Under the pieces are notes generated by a model that was not told the DNA's origin, did not search any database, and saw nothing but the letters and a program-made list of their open reading frames with translations. The translations under genes were made by a program, and so were the position numbers. Shown here piece after piece: positions 1 to 8,230 of a stretch of 15,494 nt of DNA. Each line of letters begins with the position of its first letter. The stretch's first letter is position 1. This stretch comes from Fragilaria radians (Eukaryota > Bacillariophyta > Fragilariophyceae > Fragilariales > Fragilariaceae). Location of the stretch: positions 248,649 to 264,142 of the forward strand of contig CAAAJI010000047.1 in assembly GCA_900642245.1 (NCBI GenBank), read 5' to 3'.

Positions 1-1
1 C

Positions 2-345
2 ATTTCCGATGAAGCAACAGTTGGAATTGGCAATGTGATGCTTGCGAAGAAGATTGGATAAATACGATGTGAAATCCTGCAGAAAAATGGCGAATATCTC
101 ATCATTGCAATCGAGGATGTAAAACAGGTACCGAATCTATGAGTGAAGCATTGGGAAGGGTTTAAAGAATGATTTTAATCTTGGTAACAAGGGAGATATA
201 TTAGTATGTACGGTAGCGCAACAACCCTCTTTAATAGATTTGTGATCACGAAAACGGTATGTTATTGGTATCAAATTGATACTACTGTTAAATAGGAATT
301 TGAAGGGAAACTTAAAAAATATGATTTAAAGATCTTGGGTCGAAT
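2..345 (+). pseudogene. Copia protease C-terminal / pre-integrase remnant
   Basis: Frame pieces include ISDEATVGIGNVMLAKKIG (2-58), then QKNG...AIEDVKQVPNL (from 80), then GLKNDFNLGNKGDIL (from 159), then LFNRFVITK (about 228-254). Copia elements carry the same succession between the protease aspartate and the integrase: a glycine-rich strand, an 'EDVKYVP' strand, 'GFNLGNKG' and 'DRF..TK'. The pieces lie in different frames and several end in stops. The protease DSG active site would be left of the window. Confidence 0.7.
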
Positions 346-1075
346 GTGGCAAAGCAAATGCAAGATTAACCGGAAAATCATAGTTGTTTGAGGGCATTGG
401 AATATTTTGAATGAAGACTGGAAAGGCAGTGTTATGACAGCTGATGAAAGACTTTATATTGATGAGCTTTGCTGGTTCAAAATTGTTTTGGCTCTGATTG
501 TTGATAACTAATCGGGATAATGTTGAAGTTATTTTCCAAAGGCAATGTTTGAACTCAACAATAAGGTGATTGAATTGATCAATGACGTTAAATATTCGAA
601 AGTTGATTCCCATTAAACTCTTGCATTAGAAAAAGGAATTTAACAGCAAAAGTTCAATGTCAAGATTAAGTTTAGCGATCCCCGTACGCATCCGAGAAAT
701 GGAAAGGTAGAAAAGGTTCAGACTCTTTATGAGAGGATTCATGCTAAATGATACAGGCATTACGGAGAATTTTGCAAAGGATTATGGGCTGAATGTATAT
801 CCACAGCTACCTATCTTGAGAGCAAAACAGTCAGCAAAGAAAATCAACAACCGCCATTGAGTTTGATCTTCCTTTTATAGGGTTAAAGGAGCTGTAAAGA
901 TTCGGTGAAATGTGTTTTGCCACGACAAAGGGAAAGACCCATTTAATGTTTGTTAATTTATTGGGTATCCATCCAATCATGCAAATTATGTTTGCAGATT
1001 TTTTAATCCAAAACGATGAAGTCAAGGAAAAGTTATGGTGAATGGGTCAAATCAAAGGAAAATGTTAAGAGAGCC
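346..1075 (+). pseudogene. Copia integrase remnant
   Basis: A 'CGKANARLTG' piece near 346-375 matches the end of the zinc-binding/pre-integrase segment. The catalytic core follows: ERLYID...ALIVDN (445-510), then FSDPRTHPRNGKVEKVQTLY (671-730), corresponding to the copia 'PRTPQQNGKVER' region. A C-terminal stretch comes next: FAKGLWAE...STATYLE, RFGEMCFATTKGKT (898-940), a LLGIHPIMQIMFADF stretch (958-1002), and KLYGEWVKSKENV at about 1030-1069. Stops (508-510 and 748-750, for example) and frame changes break it. Confidence 0.8.
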
Positions 1076-1334
1076 GAAGATGGCATGAGTGCTTCAGATT
1101 TTGAAAGTGATATTGAAAAGAGTTCATATGAACACAGGAGACATCACTGAAAAAGTAAAGATAACCCTTTAACAAGAAGGTATCGAGACATACTTTGAAG
1201 CTGAAAAGCTTTTTTAATCCAAATCTATAGGAGATTATGGAAGCACAAGATTCTGGAAGGGACTTTGTAGTTGAGAATGCTTGAATTGCATGACATTTGG
1301 TTGATTTCGCTGAGGACTTAAAGAGATTTCATAA

Positions 1335-1850
1335 GCATTTGAGCATCCTAATCTTGAACAGAGAAGTAAATGGAGAGATGCTATTGCAAAAGACCTTCAA
1401 GAAATGAGGGATAAGCGATTTGATGAGGTGGTGTAAAAGTTGGAGTTACCAAAAGGTAGCATATGTCTCAAACATAAATGAGAGTCTAAGGAGAAACACA
1501 GCCGTATTTTCACGCACGCCTAGTGACTTGTTATTTTTCCAAGTACCTGGAGTCAAGTTTCATGAGAGCTTTGTCCCGGTGATGAATTATGTGACAATTC
1601 CGATTACTGTTGGCTGCAATGAAAACTTTGGAAATTAATCTCACAAAGGGCCTTTTTGCACGGAGCTTCTAAGAGAAACAATCTACGTAGAGATTCCAAA
1701 GGAACGAAAGATGATGAATGTTATTTTCAAAGACAACAATATATGGTCTCTTTCAAAGAGCAAGAGGATTTTGTAAGAACCTTTTGTCGGGAGTAAGAGG
1801 ATGTAGATTTAAAGGGAGTTCAGTTGATCCAAAACCACATACAAGATACA
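1335..1850 (+). pseudogene. Copia reverse transcriptase remnant
   Basis: From 1335 a frame reads AFEHPNLEQRSKWRDAIAKD, the hallmark entry to the copia RT domain (typically 'W..A...E...L'). After a stop it continues KLELPKGSICLKHK. In another frame the segment FFQVPGVKFHESFVPVMNYV (about 1538-1597) matches the conserved 'YSQVPGVDFTENFAPV' block. FLHG (near 1653), TIYGL and a QRARGF-like piece (1735-1772) match the 'AFLHG' and 'YGL.Q..R..Y' blocks. The YVDD catalytic box is not recognisable, and frames change at least three times. Confidence 0.82.
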
Positions 1851-1979
1851 GGTATGTGGGAAGGTTATTGTTCTTGACAAAACATTAATCACCAGATTCA
1901 GAAAGTTTTGTGCGTGAATTATCCAATTGCATGGATAGAGCAAGCACTGCAGCTAAAGAGAAGTTGAGTGGAATTTCAT

Positions 1980-2470
1980 GCCTTACTATAAAAAGTGATT
2001 GGGCCAATGACACTTAAACTATAACTGGATTTAGTGTCTGTTGGAGATCTAAAGCTCAACAAGAAGCTAAAGTTTGAGCAGTGAAGCTGAATACATGGCA
2101 ATCTCCAAAGCATTTACGGTAATTTGTTTTATTGATGACTTTCTGGACATTATGATAGTAAGATAAAAATTCCAATCATGCGAAGATGTGATAATGTTGA
2201 TGCAATATTTATGGCAGAAAATTCAAGATCAGGAATGCATACTAGATACATTGACACTTTTTACCACTTCCTACGTGAGCATATCGGGAATGGCGTTTAT
2301 CAAAATTGTGCTTGCGAAATCGTATGAAAATGACAGATGATTTTACAAAATGTGAGCAGAGATATTTACGTAAACATGCGAGTAAATTCTTGGGAAATTT
2401 AGAATTCGAGCCTTTAAATGTCAGAGATAGGAAGGGTATTGCAAAGCTTTTAGGTTTTAGCAATGTCTGA
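1980..2470 (+). pseudogene. Copia RNase H remnant and end of pol
   Basis: Pieces in order are SDWAND (about 1997-2014), TGFSVCWRSKAQ (about 2028-2060), SEAEYMAISKA (2083-2115), KIKIPIMRRCDNVDAIFMAE (2163-2222), then HTRYIDTFYHFLREHIGNGV (from 2238) and DDFTKCEQRYLRKHASKFLG (about 2337-2395). They match the copia RNase H consensus 'SD.DWA', 'SS.EAEY', 'DN..AI' and 'T.HID...HF.R', ending with the 'DI.TK' tail. The last frame stops at 2468-2470. It is the best preserved part of the element. Confidence 0.87.
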
Positions 2471-2909
2471 TCGGTAATGTGATAATAGTGGTCAGAATCA
2501 AATTAATGTAGTGATGGATTAAAAAATTATATTAGTATTTGCAATTTAAGTGTGACGAGGTCTTCTATCAAATCTTCATTCTTTTGAAGTCACATAATAC
2601 CAGACAATATATATTACAAGGCAACCATGGAAGACTATTCACGATAAAATTGATCTTCATATAGCAGATTGAACTATGAAGATGAAACTCAAACTTGGCT
2701 GCTGACAACTGAAAATTTGATGAAATTTCATGCTTAATTTCTTTTTGGCAGACCATGAGATGTCTAGAGATCTAAGGGGTTTAACGATTGATTAGAGAGA
2801 CCTTTTTGTTATAGTCAATACGTTAAGCCCTTGAAAAAAGCACTTTACAAACTATTCTTACCGCTAAAGTATTTGAGGGAGTATCCGAAAAGATCTTCCT
2901 TATCTGTCT
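2471..2909. other. Gap between the copia relic and the TrhO-like gene
   Basis: AT-rich, with no coding sequence I can support. A 3' LTR would be expected somewhere after 2470. I could not define a polypurine tract or a TG...CA pair with confidence, and the 5' LTR is not in the window for comparison. The right part presumably holds the 3' untranslated region of the minus-strand gene ending at 2910. Confidence 0.4.
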
Positions 2910-4617
2910 TTAGTTACGTCCTGGATGAGAAAAGAAACAATCGGATCGTGTGCATTCTATCCCAAATTTGCACTCCACTTTATGAAGTTGATTGATACGT
3001 CGCTTTTCCTTTTTGCTTTCTTTTTTCGTTTGTGCATGACCACCACCCCACTTCAAAATTGAGGGAGCAGCAACCTTTTTCTGGACTTCAATGAAGGTTG
3101 AGTCCGCGTCCGTTTCGATGATGGGATCATTTAATTCTTTCAATCGTCCCGACACTCCATTATCTGTGTATTCAATGTCCGCGGCTGGAACATTAATGTT
3201 TTGTTCAACACAAAGTGGACAACGAAGGACTTGATTTGTCTCTTTTTTGGACATGCAGCTAGTACACATGAGGACCGGAACACCACACATGGTACATTTC
3301 TTCTTCCCTAAGTAACGATCCCAAGGTTTTCCACACACGCAACAAGCAGTATCTTGAATCTTTTGCTTGGCTCCCTTATCCTTGCGAACGACACCTCCAT
3401 CGCCATTAAGATCACCCGCAACCAACAGCTTCTCTCTTATCAAAAACAAAATTTTTCCCACGCCAATACCCACCATCCGGAAATGCTTGAAAGTATCGCT
3501 CGATACCACCTTGTAATTGATAGACGCCCTGTACTTCACCTCCTAGTTTTGTTTGAACATATGCTGAAGCTCGTTCACATCTGACACCTCCTGTACAATA
3601 CATCAACACCCTTTTGCCTTTCAATTTTTCTTTCGTTTCGGGCCTTTCCAGCCAGGAGGGAAAATCGGTCGATTTCCGCATCTTAGGATCAACATATTCA
3701 GCACCTAAACCTCCCCCCTTTGCTCTTAACTGGCCATCAAAGCGACCTATTGCAGCTTCGTAGTGATTCCTTACATCAACCACGACAGTTTCATCCATCC
3801 CTAAGAGCTCATGGAATTGCTTGGCATCTACGTGCTTTCCTCCCTTTTCCAATGGAGCGTCTTTATCTCTAATTCCATAAAATACTAGCTCCTTCACAGG
3901 GAGCAATTTGAGATCTTTAAAGTGGCGATCTGACTGAATTCCATCAATGAATTTAAAGTCTGTATCTCGAAAGGCTTCAGGGTCAAATCGTCTCAAGTCT
4001 TGACAAAAATGTCGCAAGGTAGCTTGTGATGACATAGAACCATGATCAATCGATGAAACTGTCGCATTAACACCCTCTGGTGCGATACGAATGCGTCCAC
4101 CTAATGTCCTCCTGGTAGTAGCGACATGTGTTAAGTATAAGATCAAGCGATCGACGGTAGATTCCGACCAATTAGCGTATTGGTAAAATAACAAGAGAGA
4201 TGATTTCTCAGGAGCTTTATCCGATTCCTTATTATTTTGACAATACCCCACTGCCGACTTTATAATCTTAGCTTTAGGAAACCACTTTCCTAACGACGAT
4301 GCTTCTACTTTTGTTGACTCTGGAATCGCAATAGGCTCGTAATCAAACAGATAATCTGAATCTGATGATAGAGATACCTTTGCATCTGTATCCTTGTTTG
4401 AATTTGAGAGTGAAATAGTAGAAGGCTTGATTGAAGTCGTTGTCAATGTCATGGTATTGTTCTCCGGAACGCTTTTGAGGTTGTTGTGGTCCTTTTGCAG
4501 GCTAACCTTTTGTTTCTTCAACAACTTTCGCTCTTTTTTGCTCAATCGAGCACGCTTTCGAAGGCCTGATGCAGCATCTGGTGAAACATCTTGTTTATCT
4601 TCCTGAGTAGAAGTCAT
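2910..4617 (-). CDS. trhO: TrhO/TSTD2-type rhodanese protein (tRNA uridine hydroxylase homologue) with C-terminal CCCH finger; one frame change
   Basis: Probable homologue of bacterial TrhO (YceA, prephenate-independent tRNA U34 hydroxylation) and animal TSTD2. The first reading frame (4617-3412, 401 residues) starts in an A-rich context. It has a basic N-terminus (KKERKLLKKQK), a low-complexity Ser/Thr stretch, and the family N-terminal domain (about 140-245, including APEGVNATVSS). A rhodanese domain follows (about 262-385) with VVVDVRN and the active-site loop CTGGVRCERAS, nucleophile Cys341. This frame stops at TGA 3412-3414. The next frame, +1, continues without a break from 3413 to 2910: four Cys pairs (CCVCGKPW, CTMC, CTSC, CPLC), as in TSTD2, then a C-x5-C-x4-C-x3-H finger (CKFGIEC...C...H) at the very end. 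Joined, it would be about 568 residues. The change may be a base error in the GGG run, a real frameshift or splicing; see findings. Transcription is divergent from the AAA gene. Confidence 0.88.
3411..3417 (-). other. Frame-change site GGG-TGA-T in the TrhO-like gene
   Basis: On the minus strand the first frame reads ...GGT TGC GGG TGA. Skipping one base, the T at 3414, puts translation into a frame that reads GAT CTT AAT GGC GAT and stays open for 167 codons of clearly homologous sequence. Losing one G from the GGG run (3415-3417) gives the same downstream frame. The position is therefore certain to within a few bases, but its cause is not. Confidence 0.85.
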
Positions 4618-5324
4618 TTTTTTCGATGTTCGTCGCTGCCAACCTTTTTCGTTGGATGGTTTTTCTTAGGTTGATTGACACCATAGATTTGCGAACGAAG
4701 GACAAGACTAGTCCTGCAGTACTAGTAAAACCTTAATCGTGGTGTGGGCGAGGGTTTGTAGTTTCGATGTTTGTGTTTCTCTATGGCTACACTGTTGAAT
4801 GGAACATCTTAGAATTAGAACTACCTATTTTACTTACCCAATGATTTTCGTATACTTGATTCTCGGAACAAGTGACAAGAATATGCGATTCCTCAAGGGA
4901 TATCCGTAATCAAAGATTATTTACATGTAGGGTAAAATGTGTTCGTCCAAAGGATATTGTGGACGATCAAAGTAAGGCTGACTGAATCATGAAAAGAGAA
5001 ACACAATTTTTATTATAATTAAAGTCCAATTCGTATCAACAATTATTTCGCCTAGATGCATTAATGAATGAATTCATTACAAATTTGAAAAGTTAGAGCA
5101 ACTGACTGTTAGTTACAACATGCCAGCAAGGAAGCACTTTAACGAAAATTAGTTCTACAGTGTCTTCAAATTTTCAGTTCTGTAGAAGGTGGAGATGAAA
5201 ACTTTAATTGTACAATGTGTCAAAAGAAGTATCATTGGTTGGTGGTCCTGTACTATACTCCTAAAATCATGAAATAGAGGAAAAGGGAGAGAGTTAGGTC
5301 AATTTTCGTCTCTGTTCATCAAAA
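4618..5324. promoter_or_regulatory. Divergent intergenic region between the TrhO-like and FtsH-like genes
   Basis: About 700 bp separate the two divergently transcribed genes, so this must hold both promoters. I see no convincing TATA box or coding sequence. Two palindromic words stand out: the near-palindrome at 4707-4726 and the exact 12-bp AATGAATTCATT at 5067-5078. The rest is AT-rich and featureless to my reading. Confidence 0.45.
4707..4726. promoter_or_regulatory. 20-bp near-palindrome, possible dimer binding site
   Basis: ACTAGTC-CTGCAG-TACTAGT: two ACTAGT arms flank CTGCAG, with 18 of 20 positions symmetric (one C/T mismatch pair). It lies 90 bp upstream of the ATG of the minus-strand TrhO-like gene, a plausible distance for a regulator site. 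Function is inferred only from symmetry and position. Confidence 0.25.
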
Positions 5325-7124
5325 ATGTCAGGTATAAGTCAGCAAGTTGATTGGGGAACTAGTTTGCAGTTGAATCTTGTGTACTAAGGACTAAGGCATG
5401 CAACTTGATGCTTATGTCAGAGACGTTTATTTGCATTTCAACAAAACAAAAAACCTTTGTTCTTTTTTTTGGGGGGGGGGGAATAGACTAATTTTTTTCT
5501 ACTAGTGTCTTATCAAGATTTCTTTGTGTGTATTGTCGAAACGGAACTATTTCGTTCGATTTCTGTAATTGACGAGAAGATGAAAGGTAACGAAGAGCCC
5601 AAAACAAGCAATGACGAAAGAAATGACAAAAATCGCAAATGTGTCTGGTATCCTAATTTGCTATGGTTATCTGGATGGATTCGAAGTAAAGATCACGATT
5701 CATTAGGACACAACAAACATTATATCGGTGGAATGACTTTTGCTGCGGCAATTGTGGCTTTAGCGTATCGAAAGAAAAAAAGCATCAGCCCTAAATTAAT
5801 GTCATCTATCTATATCTCAATTATGTCTCAATGGAAAAGGATTTATCAGCTTTTACGTCGCCAATTTGAGAATTACAGACTCATTTCACATACCCCCTCG
5901 CCTTATCTGTCTGGTGTATGGGAGCCCTTGTCACTCTTGTGGACAGAAGCGAAATTGGGTCGTATTGAGAAAGCACTATTGGGATCTGACTCTGTGGCGT
6001 ACCAAGTGAAAGGTCAATGGAAACGGTCGTCAATACCATCAACAAACTTGCATTCGACATTGTTGGAAACATTAACGACGTATGGTTGTTCAGATGTGTC
6101 AAAAATGCCTGAATCTATATGGTCACGATTAGCCGCACCTGCCTTGACAGCATTACCGTTTGTCTACCTCTATTTTGTATATCGAATGTTACATAGAATG
6201 AATGGAGGTGATGACAAAGTAAAACCATTTCAAGTTTCCAATGTTTCTCGAAATCTTAGTCCAACCACATTTGACGACATTGCAGGCATGGACTCTGCTG
6301 TAAGAGAGGTATCAGAGCTGGTAACATACTTGCGGGACCCCCATGTGTATAGGAGCATAGGGGCTCGTCCTCCTAGAGGAATTTTATTACATGGTCCTCC
6401 TGGAACAGGCAAAACTTTATTGGCCCGGGCTATCGCTGGTGAAGCAAATGCAGCATGTTTTTTGGCATGTTCTGGATCGGAATTTGTCGATACGTACGTT
6501 GGACGTGGTGCATCTCGTATACGACAACTCTTTACACAAATCCGTGCCCTTGCGATTAAGACAGAATCCAAGACAAGTGGAAAATCCAAAATATGCCCTC
6601 AACCTCCTTGTGCTATACTGTTCCTAGATGAAATTGATGCAGTTGCCAAAACAAGATCCACCTCTTCATATTCAGGAGGATCGGAAGAACGAGACCAAAC
6701 TCTTAATCAGCTCTTGACCTGTATGGATGGTTTTGTTCAATACGAAGATAAAGTCACTTTAATTGTGATTGCGGCAACGAACCGCCCTGAAGTTCTGGAC
6801 CCCGCTCTGCTAAGACGGATGGATAGGCACGTGCATATTGGACTACCCAACGCCCTGGGGCGACAAGCGATCCTCAAAGTTCATGCGAAGCGCATTCAAT
6901 GCGAAGCTAGTAAAATTAATTGGGCACACCTTGCGCAACACACGGAAAACTTTTCAGGGGCGGATCTCAGAAATGTGGTCAATGAGTCAGCCATGCTTGC
7001 CGTACGACAGCGAAGTGAAGTAGTTCAACAACATCACTTTTTACAAGCTATTGAAAAGATACAGGCAACAAAAATCAGCTCTCGTGTCCCAATTCAATTT
7101 CATCAAGGACTACCTTTGAGATAA
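5325..7124 (+). CDS. FtsH-like membrane AAA+ ATPase lacking the M41 peptidase domain
   Basis: Proposed as exons 5325-5331 and 5506-7124 (541 residues). If there is no intron, the start is the ATG at 5580 (514 residues; positions below use this). Two hydrophobic spans (about 50-66 and 184-203) frame a domain of about 115 residues, the FtsH N-terminal layout. The AAA module then begins FDDIAGMDSAVREVSELV. Walker A is GPPGTGKT (272-279), the pore loop YVG (306-308), Walker B AILFLDEID (345-353) and sensor 1 ATN (399-401). The lid carries SGADL (459-463). A short insertion rich in Lys, Ser and Pro precedes Walker B. The protein ends right after the lid with no HEXXH zinc-protease domain, and none appears in any frame before the next gene. 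The second region of homology reads LLRRMDR where the family has LLRPGRFDR. It is probably an inner mitochondrial or plastid membrane chaperone-type 'FtsHi'. The location is inference. Confidence 0.88.
5332..5505 (+). other. Candidate spliceosomal intron near the start of the FtsH-like gene
   Basis: An ATG at 5325 in context AAAAATGTCAG is followed at once by a donor-like GTATAAGT (5332-5339). The AAA reading frame begins just after a pyrimidine-rich acceptor, TTTTTTTCTACTAG, ending at 5505. Removing these 174 bases joins ATG-TCA-G to TG-TCT-TAT in the frame of the downstream protein. Donor, acceptor, length and phase all agree, but no transcript evidence is available. It contains a T8-G11 homopolymer pair. 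Confidence 0.5.
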
Positions 7125-7348
7125 CACAATAATCAGTCAATGCATTTGTTCTATTTTCAGAACTATGAATCATTTATTCTTAATGTCCTATCTAGTCATA
7201 CTCATGCCCAAGCTTCTTCACTGGATTTTCCCCAGGATGGATAGCCAAATTCTATATAAATAATTCCTTCAAAATGAATTCGTTACTGGTCTTGGTGTGT
7301 TAGAACGAGTGATAGATCATCTATTCTCCTTAGTCAGTCCTCATCCAC

Positions 7349-8230
7349 CTATTCATGAGAAAAGAAAACTTCTTTCGGCGATTCCCCTCCGTCTGAAGCT
7401 TGTTTGGATGCTGGACGAACTCGGCATGTAGGATCGATTGTGATCATGAGCTGACGAATATCCACGTTTCGTTCAAAAGCGGCCCGAAGTTTTACAACCA
7501 ATGACCGCATTTCAATAGTAGAATGGCTGTTAGTACCAGTGGCATCGATCTGACGGCAAACTTCTCGCCTTTGCCATTGAGGTAAGGATGCCTCATCCAT
7601 ACCTTCCATCGCAATACAGAGTGATGCGTATGCAATCATCGAAGGGTGATATCGAACAAATTTATATAAGCAGATCGATATCTCAGCGACAAACCGAGAG
7701 ACTTCAGTTATCATAAACGATGTGGACGACGACACAGTTGCTGGGATAAGTCGCGTAAAGTGACGAAGAAAGCACATGGGAGTCGGTGGGTGGACTCGCC
7801 ATTCTAGGTTGATCAAGATTTGCATTTCCATTTTCAAAACATCCGCCTCTGTAAATAGACCTCGACCGAGTCGAACTAAACTTGATAATTTAACAAACGT
7901 AGTGTCGTACACTTTCATGGCGAGGTACAAACACGCTATGGCACCCAACTGAAAGCTTCGTTTCGTTAAAATAATATTCGTTTCTTTCGAGAGAAGCAAA
8001 TCTAAATATGTCATAGCCACGGAGACAATATCACGGCGAAAGTTGCAGTGATCTACTACTCCATACATCCATTCTGCCATTCGTTGGCGCCAGCTCTCGT
8101 CTACCCCTCCTAATTCGAGTTCTGGTCTCAGGGCAAGATAATCCGTGCGTCTGTAACATTCTTTTTCAGTCTTATTCATGAGGGACAATATATCCCTTGT
8201 GAGTTGATAACTGAAGGCTCCGGAATCCAT
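7349..8230 (-). CDS. Cyclin, probably of the diatom-specific group
   Basis: A 293-residue protein starting at the only upstream ATG, with an N-terminal cyclin box at about residues 47-147. The box opens WRQRMAEWMYGVVD, equivalent to the cyclin MR..L.dWl..V helix, with Arg50 at the conserved position. It continues with the AIACLYLAMKVYD helix, whose Lys106 corresponds to the CDK-contacting lysine. FTEADVLKMEMQILINLEW follows, whose Glu135 corresponds to the conserved glutamate. A weaker C-terminal cyclin fold (about 149-260) includes YHPSMIAYASLCIA. Cyclins bind and activate cyclin-dependent kinases. No A/B-type destruction box (RxxLxxxxN) is evident in the short N-terminus. The sequence resembles the expanded diatom cyclins (dsCYC) more than A, B or D types; that subclass is inference. 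It converges with the FtsH-like gene, with 224 bp between the stops. Confidence 0.85.
   Translation of the reverse strand: MDSGAFSYQLTRDILSLMNKTEKECYRRTDYLALRPELELGGVDESWRQRMAEWMYGVVDHCNFRRDIVSVAMTYLDLLLSKETNIILTKRSFQLGAIACLYLAMKVYDTTFVKLSSLVRLGRGLFTEADVLKMEMQILINLEWRVHPPTPMCFLRHFTRLIPATVSSSTSFMITEVSRFVAEISICLYKFVRYHPSMIAYASLCIAMEGMDEASLPQWQRREVCRQIDATGTNSHSTIEMRSLVVKLRAAFERNVDIRQLMITIDPTCRVRPASKQASDGGESPKEVFFSHE

Larger units (their letters stand above)
1..2470 (+). mobile_element. Decayed Ty1/copia (CoDi-like) retrotransposon, pol region, 5' end outside the window
   Basis: Conceptual translation in all three + frames gives a chain of copia pol motifs in the normal order: protease/pre-integrase, integrase, reverse transcriptase, RNase H. 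They are repeatedly interrupted by stops and frame changes, so no frame is intact. The order integrase before RT identifies the copia (Pseudoviridae) rather than the gypsy class. The wording of the motifs (for example NVDAIFMAEN followed by HTRYID in the RNase H part) resembles diatom CoDi elements as I know them. The element enters from the left edge; gag, the protease active site and the 5' LTR are not seen. No 3' LTR boundary could be placed after about 2470. It is a dead copy. The family call is firm; the CoDi sub-lineage is inference. Confidence 0.88.

Noticed and set aside
2242..2463. 73-residue minus-strand frame
   Set aside because: Antisense shadow of the copia RNase H segment, which is clearly coded on the plus strand.
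3405..3440. 28-nt GT-AG intron that would also restore frame in the TrhO-like gene
   Set aside because: Far shorter than spliceosomal introns known in diatoms, with no branch or pyrimidine tract.
6230..6627. Overlapping frames on both strands inside the AAA gene
   Set aside because: Shadows of a strongly conserved AAA domain in other frames.
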